Under the pieces are notes generated by a model. It was not told the DNA's origin and searched no databases. It worked only from the letters and a program-made list of their open reading frames with translations. This document shows positions 17,188-26,712 of a stretch of DNA of 64,000 nucleotides, in pieces. The position numbers were made by a program, and so were the translations under genes. Source of the DNA: Acinetobacter courvalinii (lineage in GTDB: Bacteria; Pseudomonadota; Gammaproteobacteria; Pseudomonadales; Moraxellaceae); NCBI RefSeq assembly GCF_014635545.1, contig NZ_BMDA01000005.1, positions 62,001-126,000 of the forward strand. The letters are read 5' to 3'. The stretch's first letter is position 1, and every line of letters begins with the position of its first letter.

Positions 17188-18504
17188 TTATTCATATTCA
17201 GGAACTGGTGCATGGGGATGCTCAAAAGCCTGCTTTGATCCAGCATAATGTGCCACCTGCTGGTAATCCAGTTGTTGAAACAGTCCTGTCTTTAAGCCTG
17301 AAATGGTGAAGGCCATTTCTTTACGAAAATAGGGGATTTGATACAGCCAGGGGAAAGTCAGATCGCGTATGCCACCTGCCCACCAATGATCGGATTGATA
17401 CAATGGCGTTAATAATCGGCTGAGAAACTGGTAGAACCGGGTCGAAGAACGACGATGTTGATGGTAGTGTTGCCAGAGCATGGACCAGTCAGTTTGCTGA
17501 TGAGGGGTTGCAGCCTGTAAGGATTGAGAAAAAGCCCAGGCATCCAGTAAAGCCATATTGGCCCCTTGTCCCAGTTGTGGACTCATGGCATGGGCAGCAT
17601 CACCGATCACGCCGATTCGCCCTTGTCCAAATTGTGACATCACCACATCCCGGTATTGAGCGGAAAGCCATTGCGGTTGATTCTGTTCATTCGTCAAAAG
17701 CTGTTTGAGCCAGTCTCCAACCTCAGGCCAACGATCGCCGACTTGCTGTAACCATTGCTGTTTTGCCGATTCATCTTTTAGAAAAGCATCCAGTTGCGCG
17801 GTCGGCAGACTCCAGAACACACTGGACAATCGTTGTTGTGGAGCAGACGGGATGGCACCTGTGGGCAGCACGCCCATCATGATTTGGGAACGGTCATAAA
17901 ATTGATGCAAAATTTCAGGATTTAAGTTTGGGCATTCTGGCACGATGCTCCACGCCGCACCCCAGGGATATGCCTGATCCACTTTGACCCATGCTTGGGG
18001 GCGTAACTGGCTACGGGCACCATTGGCAATCAGGACGGCATCAAAATGTTGATCAAATTTCTGTTGCTGATGTGTACCGAATAGCCGAACTGCATGGGCA
18101 CTTTCCTGAATCGAGTCGATTGAGTGATTCATCTGCCAAGTGACATGACTAGAGTATTCAGCCAGCTTTTGGGTGAGGACGTGACATAAAGTTGCGCGAT
18201 GAATGCCGAGTCCATACAGATTGCTGCCCGCTTGATGATAATGACTATTTACCAACAGTCGTTTATCTGCAAGCTGGCCTTCTAAACCAGTCACTCTGGC
18301 ACCTAATTGAAGTGCATGCTCCAGTACCCCTAAATGCTCAAAGACGGCTAAACCTGCGGGTTGTAAAAGTAAGCCTGCACCAACTGGCGAAAGCGTCTCA
18401 ACTTGCTCGAATAGGGTGACGTGATGGCCTTCGCGTGCCAGCAGAATGGCGCTTGCCAAGCCAGCTGTGCCCGCACCGATAATAGCAAAATGAGGTAATT
18501 TCAT
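17188..18504 (-). CDS. FAD-dependent monooxygenase (PHBH/UbiH fold)
   Basis: A 438-residue flavoprotein of the aromatic hydroxylase family. The N-terminal dinucleotide motif is IIGAGTAGLASAILLAREGHHVTLFEQ (8-34). The FAD-binding GD motif is VIGDAAHAMSPQLGQGANMALLDA (299-322). The central DG motif reads IANGARSQLR (159-168), with Asn161 where most relatives have Asp, which may alter FAD/NADPH coupling. The C-terminus (about 350-438) is long and looks membrane-associated. The substrate is unknown. It is followed by a VOC protein. The sequence does not resemble the dedicated ubiquinone hydroxylases closely enough to call it UbiH. Confidence 0.85.
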   Translation of the reverse strand: MKLPHFAIIGAGTAGLASAILLAREGHHVTLFEQVETLSPVGAGLLLQPAGLAVFEHLGVLEHALQLGARVTGLEGQLADKRLLVNSHYHQAGSNLYGLGIHRATLCHVLTQKLAEYSSHVTWQMNHSIDSIQESAHAVRLFGTHQQQKFDQHFDAVLIANGARSQLRPQAWVKVDQAYPWGAAWSIVPECPNLNPEILHQFYDRSQIMMGVLPTGAIPSAPQQRLSSVFWSLPTAQLDAFLKDESAKQQWLQQVGDRWPEVGDWLKQLLTNEQNQPQWLSAQYRDVVMSQFGQGRIGVIGDAAHAMSPQLGQGANMALLDAWAFSQSLQAATPHQQTDWSMLWQHYHQHRRSSTRFYQFLSRLLTPLYQSDHWWAGGIRDLTFPWLYQIPYFRKEMAFTISGLKTGLFQQLDYQQVAHYAGSKQAFEHPHAPVPEYE

Positions 18505-18550
18505 TATTTATTCTTTTCAGACTGTTATCAGATCATTTCATCATGATCTT

Positions 18551-18568
18551 AACTGATCCCGGTCAGTT
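18551..18568. promoter_or_regulatory. Dyad upstream of the flavin monooxygenase operon
   Basis: AACTGATC and GGTCAGTT form an almost perfect inverted repeat with a two-base centre, 47 bases upstream of the monooxygenase ATG. It fits an operator for a TetR- or MarR-type repressor, but no such gene is adjacent. Confidence 0.3.
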
Positions 18569-18590
18569 TGAAAAATGAATCCTGAGGCAT

Positions 18591-18618
18591 AAAAAATCCC
18601 TTGTCTAAGCAAGGGATC
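18591..18618 (-). terminator. Terminator of the ubiE-ubiJ-ubiB operon
   Basis: ATCCCTTG pairs with CAAGGGAT (18596-18603 with 18610-18617) around a six-base loop, with six T residues following on the minus strand. It lies seven bases after the ubiB stop codon. Confidence 0.85.
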
Positions 18619-18624
18619 TGAACC

Positions 18625-20244
18625 TTATTTCATGATGCGCCACAGGGCAATCAGACTACTCAGTACAATCAGAACAATGGAAATAAACCACGGTGTAATA
18701 ATCGCAATCGTCAGTAAAATCAGCATGCTGCTGCCAAACATCCAGCTACGTCTTTGCTGATGCTGCATTTGCAAACGCATTTGCTGGATTTCACGCAGTT
18801 GTTTGTCATGCCACGCCGACTGATTTTTTAAACCATTCAGACTGTCGATCAGCAGGCTTGGAATATCTTGTGCACCCAATAGCAGATCTGGAATTTGCTG
18901 ACCCAGTTCTTTCATGTTCTTGACCGGGTTCATATTGGCCTTGACCCATTCGGTTAGAATCGGTTTGGCCAGTTTCCAGATATCCAGTTGCGGGTAAAGA
19001 TCTGTTCCCAGACCTTCAACATGCACCAGTGTCTTGAGCAAGAGCATGAGTTGCGGTGGAATTTCCAGATGGAAACGACGTGCAATATCCATGACCTGAA
19101 TCAGGATACCGGCGAAATCCAGTTGGTCCATCGGCTTTGAAACCATTGGCCCGACTGTACGGCGCATTTCACGCGATAAGGCATCCTGATCGGTGCCTGG
19201 CGGAATCCAGCCGGCCTGATGCACGATCTGGATCAGTTGCATAAAGTTGCTGTTCATCACGGCCAGCAACATACGTGCAACGGTCATTTGGTCATGCTTG
19301 GACAGCTCACCCATGATGGCACAGTCCAGCGCAATAAAGCGTGGATTGCTTGGGTTAATAGTCTCGACAAAGACATTGCCCGGATGCATGTCCGCATGGA
19401 AGAAGTTGTCGCGGAACACCTGGGTGAAGAAAATGGTCAGGCCTTTTTCTGCCAGATCGGCGCGATCCATGCCTAAACGGTCAAAGGTCGCGATGTCCGA
19501 GATCGGCACGCCGGTAATCCGTTCCGCCACCATCACATCTTTACTGTCCATATAGACTTCAGGCACGTACATCATGCTTGAACCGGTAAAGTAGTGACGC
19601 ATACGTCGGGTATTGTCGGCTTCCAGACTCAGGTCCAGTTCATTTAAAATGATCTGGCGATAATCTTGAATGATTTCAGATAAATGTAAGGCACGGGCCG
19701 CTTCCAGACGGTTTTCCAGCCAGTCGCCTAACCAGGCCAGAATTTCAAAATCTTGCAGAATCTGACTGCGAATATCCGGGCGCGTAACTTTCACTACCAC
19801 TTCGCGACCATCATGTAACGCCGCTGTATGCACCTGTGCAATTGATGCCGCAGCAAGCGGCTGTTCATCAAAGCGGGAGAACAGGGTGGTGACATCCGCT
19901 TTCAGTGATTCCTGAATTCGCTGTTTTGCCAGTTGCGTGTCATAGGGCTTAACCTGATCTTGTAATAATACCAGTTGCGATAAGACTTCTGGTGGAATCA
20001 GGTCGCGGCGTGTAGACAGCAGCTGTCCCAGCTTAATTGCCAGCGGCCCCATGTCTTCAAGTGCTTCTTTCAGTTTAAGCGGATTCTTCTTTTCACGACT
20101 CGACCAGGCCGCAGGATGCATTTTAATGATATTTAAGGCATGACGTGCTTTAACCGGTAATTCTTCCGCAGGGAACAGGGTATCAAGGCGATAGTGTGCT
20201 GCGATACGCCAGAGTTCATGTAACCGTTTAACATGCGGAATCAT
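18625..20244 (-). CDS. ubiB: Ubiquinone biosynthesis protein UbiB (atypical kinase-like ATPase)
   Basis: UbiB is an ADCK/ABC1-family atypical kinase-like ATPase that supports ubiquinone synthesis at the membrane. The 539 residues contain the KxGQ motif (AIKLGQLLSTRRDLIPPEV, about 73-91), the alanine-rich loop AAASIAQVHTA, the catalytic-type HADMHPGN and metal-binding ALDCAIMG. Two hydrophobic helices at the C-terminus (about 495-537) anchor it in the membrane. The usual metal-binding DFG-like Asp is present as D in ALDCAIMG. It is the last gene of the operon, 18 bases after ubiJ. Confidence 0.96.
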   Translation of the reverse strand: MIPHVKRLHELWRIAAHYRLDTLFPAEELPVKARHALNIIKMHPAAWSSREKKNPLKLKEALEDMGPLAIKLGQLLSTRRDLIPPEVLSQLVLLQDQVKPYDTQLAKQRIQESLKADVTTLFSRFDEQPLAAASIAQVHTAALHDGREVVVKVTRPDIRSQILQDFEILAWLGDWLENRLEAARALHLSEIIQDYRQIILNELDLSLEADNTRRMRHYFTGSSMMYVPEVYMDSKDVMVAERITGVPISDIATFDRLGMDRADLAEKGLTIFFTQVFRDNFFHADMHPGNVFVETINPSNPRFIALDCAIMGELSKHDQMTVARMLLAVMNSNFMQLIQIVHQAGWIPPGTDQDALSREMRRTVGPMVSKPMDQLDFAGILIQVMDIARRFHLEIPPQLMLLLKTLVHVEGLGTDLYPQLDIWKLAKPILTEWVKANMNPVKNMKELGQQIPDLLLGAQDIPSLLIDSLNGLKNQSAWHDKQLREIQQMRLQMQHQQRRSWMFGSSMLILLTIAIITPWFISIVLIVLSSLIALWRIMK

Positions 20245-20262
20245 ATAAAGTCTTACCTAGTC

Positions 20263-20937
20263 TTATGTGGGTTGCTTTGGTGAATTAACTTGAGTATTGA
20301 GCTGTTGAAGCTTGGCTTCCAGACGATCAATTTCCTGATTGAGTTGGCGGGTCTCTCGGTTGAGGTCATCCATTTGCCAACGTGGGGCAAATAAACCGCT
20401 GTCTTCTTTTAAGGCATCTTCAACAAAAAATAAATGGCTTTGCAGGGAGCGTTTTAACTGTTTCGGTGCAAGTTGCACTTTACCCAACTCATGTGCCAGT
20501 TGTGGACCGATCCATGGCGATAAATGCGCTGCCAGATCAGGCTCGGCCTGCTGCATGATTTTTTGAATATCCTGCAACAGGTGATAATCACCTTGCAATG
20601 GAATATTGCCAATCTGATCCATGTCGCTAAGCAGTAATTTAACCAGCTCAACAGTATTTTCAACATGCAAGGTTGCAGTGGCATCCTTGAAGGTCTGTTG
20701 AGGATCAAAAGGGCGCTGTTCAAAAATAGAAGGGCTTTGACTTTGTCCCATCACGGTCGGTTCGAGACGAACTCTATTCTCATCAAAAAACACATCAACC
20801 GAGAGTTGTGGGCTATCGATCACAACACGTAATAATTGACCTTGTAGCTGATTGAGCTGCATGCGGGTAATCGCATCCAGATCAATCACATGATGAATGA
20901 TACGTTCGACTGCACCGAGTGCTAAAATCGACCACAT
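20263..20937 (-). CDS. ubiJ: Ubiquinone biosynthesis accessory factor UbiJ (SCP2-like)
   Basis: A 224-residue protein with an N-terminal SCP2/sterol-carrier-like domain (about 20-140) and a C-terminal helical region that is probably coiled coil (LNRETRQLNQEIDRLEAKLQQLN, about 190-213). In E. coli UbiJ is part of the soluble Ubi metabolon and binds lipid intermediates. The assignment rests strongly on its place between ubiE and ubiB plus domain layout, because SCP2 sequences diverge. Confidence 0.9.
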   Translation of the reverse strand: MWSILALGAVERIIHHVIDLDAITRMQLNQLQGQLLRVVIDSPQLSVDVFFDENRVRLEPTVMGQSQSPSIFEQRPFDPQQTFKDATATLHVENTVELVKLLLSDMDQIGNIPLQGDYHLLQDIQKIMQQAEPDLAAHLSPWIGPQLAHELGKVQLAPKQLKRSLQSHLFFVEDALKEDSGLFAPRWQMDDLNRETRQLNQEIDRLEAKLQQLNTQVNSPKQPT

Positions 20938-20947
20938 ATCTTAAACC

Positions 20948-21889
20948 TTAAAGTTTGAATCCACGATGAACCGCAACAATACCACCAGTTAAGTTGTGGT
21001 AGTCACAGCTTTGGAATCCGGCATTTTCCATCATCCCTTTCAGGGTACGCTGGTCCGGGTGCATACGAATCGATTCAGCCAGATATTTATAGCTTTCCGA
21101 GTCATTGGCCACCAGTTTACCCATGATCGGCAAGGCGGTGAATGAATATAGGTCATACAGTTTTGAGAATGGCTCAAACACGGGCTTGGAAAACTCAAGA
21201 ATCAATAAGCGGCCGCCTGGCTTAAGCACGCGGTACATGGCTTGTAACGCAGCATCTTTATCAGTCACATTACGCAGACCAAAGCTGATGGTGACCAAGT
21301 CAAAACTGTTGTCTGCAAATGGCTCTAAAGTTTCAGCATTGGCCAGTACGAAATCAACATTGGTACAGCCAGCATCAATCAGACGGTCACGGCCGACATT
21401 GAGCATCGATTCGTTGATGTCTGACAGAACCACATGACCCTGCGGTCCAACTTCACGGCTGAAGACTTTGGCCAAATCACCTGTACCACCGGCAATATCC
21501 AGTACGTGCTGACCACGACGAACGCCTGACATGTTAATCGCAAAGCGTTTCCAGAGACGGTGAATACCAAATGACATCAAGTCATTCATGATGTCGTATT
21601 TGCTGGCAACGGAATGGAACACTTCGGCAACTTTTTGTGCCTTGTCATCACTACTCACGGTTTGATAACCGAAGTGTGTAGTTGCACCAACGTTGCCGGT
21701 ATTGGCACCACGCGGCAAATTATATTTTGGGATTGAAGCTGTTGAGGTCGGTGCAGCATCTGGTTGTAAAGACTGTTGCTGACCTTGTGGGGTGCCTTGT
21801 GGCAGTGGCGTGTTTAAGAAAGGGCTGACTTTGTCTGAACTTGGGTTTTGCTCAACTTCTGGGGTAGGCTGTTGGTTTTCGTTAGACAT
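20948..21889 (-). CDS. ubiE: Demethylubiquinone/demethylmenaquinone C-methyltransferase UbiE
   Basis: An SAM-dependent methyltransferase of ubiquinone synthesis. The catalytic domain begins at TTHFGYQTV (about residue 70), with [27 protein letters not shown], motif [12 protein letters not shown] and FGLRNVTD, all diagnostic. The total of 313 residues is about 60 longer than the usual 251. The extra N-terminus is Pro/Gln/Ser-rich and probably disordered. The annotated start is supported by AGGAGA six bases before the ATG, so the extension appears to be translated. It is the first gene of ubiE-ubiJ-ubiB, with 11- and 18-base gaps. Confidence 0.96.
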   Translation of the reverse strand: MSNENQQPTPEVEQNPSSDKVSPFLNTPLPQGTPQGQQQSLQPDAAPTSTASIPKYNLPRGANTGNVGATTHFGYQTVSSDDKAQKVAEVFHSVASKYDIMNDLMSFGIHRLWKRFAINMSGVRRGQHVLDIAGGTGDLAKVFSREVGPQGHVVLSDINESMLNVGRDRLIDAGCTNVDFVLANAETLEPFADNSFDLVTISFGLRNVTDKDAALQAMYRVLKPGGRLLILEFSKPVFEPFSKLYDLYSFTALPIMGKLVANDSESYKYLAESIRMHPDQRTLKGMMENAGFQSCDYHNLTGGIVAVHRGFKL

Positions 21890-22052
21890 TGTTTTCTCCT
21901 AAACTTTCGCTCTAGCGGCACGAATCAGCAAGCATGATGACAGATTTTGTATCTTTTTACAGGGTTTCGCATGTAATTGATATGAATAATATACAGAAAG
22001 TCACTTTCTCAAAAGGGTTTTAATTTTTCTTAAGATTTGAAAAGACTCATTT

Positions 22053-22089
22053 TTCTATTTCAGCCATAGGCAGGATGGCTGAAATAGAA
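22053..22089. repeat. Perfect 15-bp inverted repeat after the FFLEELY-like gene
   Basis: Bases 22053-22067 are the exact reverse complement of 22075-22089, with a seven-base loop. It lies 11 bases after the stop of the gene at 22101-22808 (minus strand). There is no T run on either side, so it is a stable mRNA 3' end or Rho-dependent structure rather than a classical terminator. Confidence 0.75.
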
Positions 22090-22100
22090 GCAGACTTATC

Positions 22101-22808
22101 CTAGTCACGAAATGGATTTGGATGTCCTGCATGAACTTTATCAATGATTTCCCGCTCTTTTTCGCTAAAGGTTTTGATAAAGCTTGCCGCAGATTTCATC
22201 GGTTTCATCGCAGCAAAACCTTCCTGAATAAACTCATACATGCCATCAAACTGGTATTTATGCGCGATGCCTTTGCACATTTTAAAGGCCGCATACATCA
22301 TGGTTGAACGCATATATTTATCCAGTGTCACGCCTAATTCATCCAGAAGCTGCAGTTGTTCATAGCGTGCCTCGCCCTGATCCAGTTTAATCAAGGTCTG
22401 GCGCATGATTTCATCGGTCAAAGGGGTTTCGAGCGGATAATCTTCCAGCAATTGCTGGGCAACTTGCTCATCGAGTCGTGTTGCAAGCACGGCCAGGCTG
22501 ACGGATTTGGTCCCTGTTTTAATCGCATTTTCAGGCAGCAGGCTTTCGGCTTTATGGGCATATTTGAGCAGGCGTTCGATTTGTTGCGCCATGGCATCAA
22601 AGTCTGGCCCGCCATATAAGCGATTTAAAAAGTACGCTGCCATAAGCTGGTTTTTGGGTTCGGCAAAGAATTCGGCATGTGTCTCGGCAATCCGTGCTTT
22701 CATCCATGCCTGTACTTCATGCAATCGCTGCGCAACCGCTGGATTCTGGTGGTAATTCAAAGATTGATATTCTAATAAAAGTTGATCAAATGCAGCGAGT
22801 TTTGACAT
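22101..22808 (-). CDS. FFLEELY-motif-like conserved protein
   Basis: A 235-residue cytoplasmic protein of unknown function, all alpha-helical by appearance. The stretch AAYFLNRLYGGPDFDAMAQQIERL with a later LAVLATRLDEQVAQQLL resembles the family NCBI names the FFLEELY motif proteins. I chose the ATG at 22808 (MSKLAAFDQ), which suits the family start. An in-frame ATG 20 codons upstream (22868) would add an unconvincing leader, and neither has a clear ribosome site. It is transcribed divergently from the polyphosphate phosphotransferase gene. Confidence 0.7.
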   Translation of the reverse strand: MSKLAAFDQLLLEYQSLNYHQNPAVAQRLHEVQAWMKARIAETHAEFFAEPKNQLMAAYFLNRLYGGPDFDAMAQQIERLLKYAHKAESLLPENAIKTGTKSVSLAVLATRLDEQVAQQLLEDYPLETPLTDEIMRQTLIKLDQGEARYEQLQLLDELGVTLDKYMRSTMMYAAFKMCKGIAHKYQFDGMYEFIQEGFAAMKPMKSAASFIKTFSEKEREIIDKVHAGHPNPFRD

Positions 22809-22994
22809 GTTCGAACTCAAAGAAAATAAAACGATAAAATCATAGGCATCATCATAACGGAGAACCATGACAGCATAAACTTTAAATGCTTAATAATTGG
22901 TCAGTATGGCCGTGTCGTGGCAGTCAACATAAACTGTACACGGGTTTTTGCATGAACATTTATAGTTTGAACGATACCTATTTTAATTTTAATA

Positions 22995-24434
22995 ATGAGC
23001 CAGTTAGAGCAGCACATGAGTAAACAACAACCGACATTTGAATTGCGTGATGAAGATGAACTCTCTTTGGACCTGATCGAGGCGCAATATGCCTTAAAAG
23101 AAAGCCGCGACAAAAAGAATGCTAAAAGTGTACTGGTTCTGGTCAGTGGCATTGAGCTGGCAGGTAAAGGAGAGGCGGTTAAACAGTTACGTGAATGGCT
23201 GGATCCACGCTATTTACGAGTCAAGGCAGATGCACCGCAGTTTTTAACCAATAACCAGCCATTTTGGCAGTCCTATAGCCGCTTTATCCCGGCTGAAGGG
23301 CAGATCGTGGTGATGTTTGGTAACTGGTATAGCGATTTGCTCACCACGGCGATGCATGTATCCAAGCCCCTGAATGAACAACTATTTGATGGCTATATTG
23401 AACAAATGCGGGCTTTTGAGCATGATTTGCAGAATAATCATGTCCATATTGTCAAAGTCTGGTTTGATTTATCCTGGAAATCACTGCAAAAACGCTTAGA
23501 CCAGATCGATGCTTCGGAACAGCGCTGGCATAAATTACACGGACTGGATTGGCGTAATAAAAAACAATACGATACCTTGCAGGGCTTGAGCCAGCGCTTT
23601 ACCGATGACTGGTTTGTGATTGATGGCGAAGACGAAAAGTTGCGTGATCAAAGTTTTGCCCAGTATCTTCTGCAAACCTTACGGGAGTTGCCTGAACACC
23701 AGACCAAAGTGAGTCAGAAGTGGCAACAGGCCGAGATTCCCCAGCACTTGCAGGAACCAGCGCAAGCCAGCCTGGAAAAACAGGACTATAAAGCAGAACT
23801 GCGTAAACTGAGCAAGAAAGTGGCAGAAAAGCTACGTTTTGATGAACGTAAAGTCGTGATCTGCTTTGAAGGTATGGATGCGGCAGGTAAGGGTGGAGCA
23901 ATCAAACGCATCGTCAAAAAACTCGATCCGAGAGAATATGAAATCCATACCATTGCAGCGCCGGAACGTTATGAATTGCGCCGACCTTATTTGTGGCGTT
24001 TCTGGAATAGATTGAATGATAGCGGCAAGATCACCATTTTTGACCGGACCTGGTATGGGCGGGTACTGGTTGAACGCATTGAAGGTTTTGCCTCTACAGT
24101 AGAATGGCAGCGTGCCTATAACGAAATTAACCGTTTTGAAGAAAATCTGGTGGATAGCCAGACTGTGATCGTCAAAATCTGGCTAGCGATTAGTAAAGAG
24201 GAGCAGGCGCTCCGCTTCAAGGCACGTGAACAGACACCGCATAAACGTTTTAAGATCACCGAAGAAGACTGGCGTAACCGTGAGAAATGGGATGATTATC
24301 TCAAGGCAGCGGCGGATATGTTGGAACGGACCGATACCGATTATGCACCATGGTATGTGATTGCAACGGATGATAAATATTCAGCGCGAATTCAGGTTTT
24401 AAAGGCGATTTTGCAACAACTGAAGGCGGATTAA
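22995..24434 (+). CDS. pap: Polyphosphate:AMP phosphotransferase (two-domain PPK2)
   Basis: This 479-residue protein has two fused PPK2 domains. The N-terminal half carries SGIELAGKGEAVKQL (about 50-64) and the C-terminal half EGMDAAGKGGAIKRI (about 293-307). Lid-type segments are DRTWYGRVLVERIEGF in the C-terminal half and a more divergent equivalent in the N-terminal half. Two-domain PPK2 enzymes phosphorylate AMP to ADP with polyphosphate; this activity was described in Acinetobacter johnsonii, whose polyphosphate storage is well known. In such enzymes the C-terminal domain is usually the more conserved, as here. The start could also be the ATG at 23016, which has a slightly better upstream AGAG. 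Confidence 0.92.
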   Translation: MSQLEQHMSKQQPTFELRDEDELSLDLIEAQYALKESRDKKNAKSVLVLVSGIELAGKGEAVKQLREWLDPRYLRVKADAPQFLTNNQPFWQSYSRFIPAEGQIVVMFGNWYSDLLTTAMHVSKPLNEQLFDGYIEQMRAFEHDLQNNHVHIVKVWFDLSWKSLQKRLDQIDASEQRWHKLHGLDWRNKKQYDTLQGLSQRFTDDWFVIDGEDEKLRDQSFAQYLLQTLRELPEHQTKVSQKWQQAEIPQHLQEPAQASLEKQDYKAELRKLSKKVAEKLRFDERKVVICFEGMDAAGKGGAIKRIVKKLDPREYEIHTIAAPERYELRRPYLWRFWNRLNDSGKITIFDRTWYGRVLVERIEGFASTVEWQRAYNEINRFEENLVDSQTVIVKIWLAISKEEQALRFKAREQTPHKRFKITEEDWRNREKWDDYLKAAADMLERTDTDYAPWYVIATDDKYSARIQVLKAILQQLKAD

Positions 24435-24442
24435 TCCGCCTT
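24423..24442. terminator. Palindrome between convergent pap and MFS genes
   Basis: A perfect 20-base palindrome overlaps the end of pap, with a short T run after it on the plus strand. It probably works as a shared terminator for the convergent genes. Confidence 0.6.
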
Positions 24443-24456
24443 TCAGCTAACTTCAA

Positions 24457-25749
24457 TTAATTGTTATTTACCAATTGGGCGCTATAGCTGCGATGTTGGC
24501 GGAATACGATCAGTGTCGCGATTAAACTGGTGATCGCGGCAAACATCAGCCAGAAAGCAGGCATGCTCTTATTGCCTGAGCTCTGTACCAGATAGGTGGC
24601 GATCATGGGCGTAAGCCCGCCAAAAATCGAGGTGGCAAAGCTATAAGCCACCGAGAACCCTGCAATACGTACCGAACTCGGCATCATTTCAGCCAGTGAA
24701 ACCACCAGCGCACCGTTGTAGAAGCTATACAGTAATGAGAACCACAATAACACCATCAGCATATGCGACAGGCTAATGGTCTGGGTGAGCCAGTTGAGTA
24801 AAGGATAAGCACTGATAAAGATCAACAAGGTGGTTGTGATTAAAAGCGGTTTTCGACCAAATTTATCGGAAAGATGACCGCCAATCGGTAACAGTATAAA
24901 GTTGCTGAGCCCAACCATAATGGTGGCGATCAAGCTTTCGGTACGGGTTAAATGTAGTACCTCTTTACCGTAGGTCGGGGTATAGACGGTAATGAAGTAG
25001 AACATGGTGGTCGTGGTTGCAACCATACACACACCAGCCAGCACGATTTTCCAGTTGGCTGCCAAGGTAGTTAGAATTTGTCGGGTACTTGGATGCTCTT
25101 TACGCGAGGCAAAGGCTTCTGTTTCAGCCAGTGACTTCCGTAGCCAGAAAATAAAGGGAATGATGGCACAGCCGACAAAGAAGGGGATTCGCCATGCCCA
25201 AGCATCGACCTGGGCCTTGGTAAAGACCAGACTGACGATATAACCCAATACGGCGGCAAAAATTACCGCGACTTGCTGACTGGCAGATTGCCAGCTGGTG
25301 ATAAAACCACGGTTATGCGGCTCGGCAATTTCGGACAGATACACCGAGACCCCACCCAGTTCTACCCCAGCCGAAAAACCTTGCGCAAGGCGTCCGGCAA
25401 AAATCAGGACAGTGGCTGCAAAGCCGATACTGGCATAGCTGGGGGTAAAGGCAATGATTAACGAGCCAAATGCCATAATGCTCAAGGTCACCATCAGGCC
25501 TTTACGGCGGCCGATCCGGTCGACATAGGGACCCAGTACCAGTGCGCCAATCGGACGCATCAGAAAACTGACCGCAAATACCAGAAAGGTTTTCATCAGT
25601 GCGGCATAACTGCTGTCGGAATGGAAGAATGTCTCGCCGATGGCCTGGGCATAAAGACCGAACAGGAAGAAGTCGTATTGTTCAAGGAAGTTCCCGATGG
25701 TCACATTAAAAATGGCACGGACACGAGAGGGGGATTGGCTGGTTTGCAC
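24457..25749 (-). CDS. MFS transporter, metabolite:H+ symporter type (citrate/tricarballylate-like)
   Basis: A 430-residue, 12-helix major facilitator of the MHS subfamily (ProP, KgtP, CitA). It starts with [29 protein letters not shown], very close in pattern to citrate and tricarballylate symporters. The loop 2-3 motif is [13 protein letters not shown] and the loop 8-9 repeat is [15 protein letters not shown] di- or tricarboxylate substrate is therefore likely but not proven. It stands alone, convergent with pap. Confidence 0.87.
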   Translation of the reverse strand: MQTSQSPSRVRAIFNVTIGNFLEQYDFFLFGLYAQAIGETFFHSDSSYAALMKTFLVFAVSFLMRPIGALVLGPYVDRIGRRKGLMVTLSIMAFGSLIIAFTPSYASIGFAATVLIFAGRLAQGFSAGVELGGVSVYLSEIAEPHNRGFITSWQSASQQVAVIFAAVLGYIVSLVFTKAQVDAWAWRIPFFVGCAIIPFIFWLRKSLAETEAFASRKEHPSTRQILTTLAANWKIVLAGVCMVATTTTMFYFITVYTPTYGKEVLHLTRTESLIATIMVGLSNFILLPIGGHLSDKFGRKPLLITTTLLIFISAYPLLNWLTQTISLSHMLMVLLWFSLLYSFYNGALVVSLAEMMPSSVRIAGFSVAYSFATSIFGGLTPMIATYLVQSSGNKSMPAFWLMFAAITSLIATLIVFRQHRSYSAQLVNNN

Positions 25750-25979
25750 AACGACGCTCCATCATCTAATTATCTTCGAGATGTGGAGATTAAAAATACA
25801 ATCTTTATGAAAGCTTAAAAAATTAAGTGAATATTAACGTAATTGTGGTGTTTTTTTATGGATCTGTTGGCCTGATGTAACCCAGCGCATCCAGGTGAGC
25901 AATAGACATGAAAGCTAATAAGCCGGATTCGGAACATTTTTTAATTCTATTTTGAAGCACTTAATTTCATTCATCAAAC

Positions 25980-26005
25980 AGCAGGTATGCGAACCGCTAC
26001 CTGCT
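25980..26005 (-). terminator. Hairpin after the 26016-26522 gene
   Basis: AGCAGGTA pairs with TACCTGCT (25980-25987 with 25998-26005) about ten bases beyond the stop codon of the minus-strand gene. There is no strong T run, so termination is only moderately supported. Confidence 0.45.
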
Positions 26006-26015
26006 GCCATAGAAC

Positions 26016-26522
26016 TTACGCTACGATGGTGGTCCGGCTTTTCTGCTGAATCCGCTTGGCAAGGTTATAGCAATCCTGCACATGCGCTTCAGTGATTTTG
26101 CGCATCATGAAATAGCCCAGACTGGCCGCGACCAGTTGGCCGCCCAAGGGAATAAATTTAGTCACCTGTTTGGTGGCAATTTTAGTGAAAAAGCCATTAA
26201 ACGACTTTTTCATCGCGGTACGTGCCACCACGAAGCCTGAAAACTCGAATCCGCGTTTACGTAATTCATCCCAGTGAACTTTTTTGGTTTGAGGGTCATA
26301 CACACTGATATGTTCGGGTGCCAAACCAAAGCGGGCATTAATATCCGGAATGATCTGGGTCAGCATGCCCAGGTCGACCACCACATCAAAGAATGGAATC
26401 GGTACAATCGCTGCACCTGCTGACCAATATGCACGCTTTTTAGCCATTTCTAAACATTCATCACGGATCTGTTCCAAGTTTAAGCTTGGGTCAATCGAAT
26501 CAGGAATTTTTTCAATTTTCAT
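26016..26522 (-). CDS. Small membrane-associated protein, DUF697-like
   Basis: A conserved hypothetical of 168 residues. After a charged N-terminus it has an amphipathic to hydrophobic segment (WSAGAAIVPIPFFDVVVDLGMLTQIIPDINARFG, about 32-66) of the kind seen in DUF697/YcjF-type proteins. A second hydrophobic helix lies near GGQLVAASLGYFMMRKI. I chose the ATG at 26522 (MKIEKIPDS) over one 12 codons upstream because TTAGG lies upstream and the extra residues look non-coding. Its function is unknown. Confidence 0.65.
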   Translation of the reverse strand: MKIEKIPDSIDPSLNLEQIRDECLEMAKKRAYWSAGAAIVPIPFFDVVVDLGMLTQIIPDINARFGLAPEHISVYDPQTKKVHWDELRKRGFEFSGFVVARTAMKKSFNGFFTKIATKQVTKFIPLGGQLVAASLGYFMMRKITEAHVQDCYNLAKRIQQKSRTTIVA

Positions 26523-26620
26523 AAAGTTATACCTAAAGTCTATCCCTTGATAGTACATTCAATACGATTGAATGGTGAATTTCAAAACAATTTTTTTGTT
26601 GGATTGTGTATTTAACGTGA

Positions 26621-26651
26621 CTTCATGATATGAAGTTGGATGTTGTATAGT
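26621..26651 (+). promoter_or_regulatory. Candidate recC promoter region with a dyad
   Basis: A TATAGT -10-like hexamer (26646-26651) lies about 60 bases before the recC ATG. Immediately upstream, CTTCAT/ATGAAG (26621-26635) forms a dyad overlapping the -35 position, whose sequence is poor. It could be an operator. No SOS box is seen. Confidence 0.3.
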
Positions 26652-26712
26652 GAGCATTATGGACGGTTTCGTGCAACAAAATGATCATTTTTTGATGAGG
26701 TTATATTAATAC

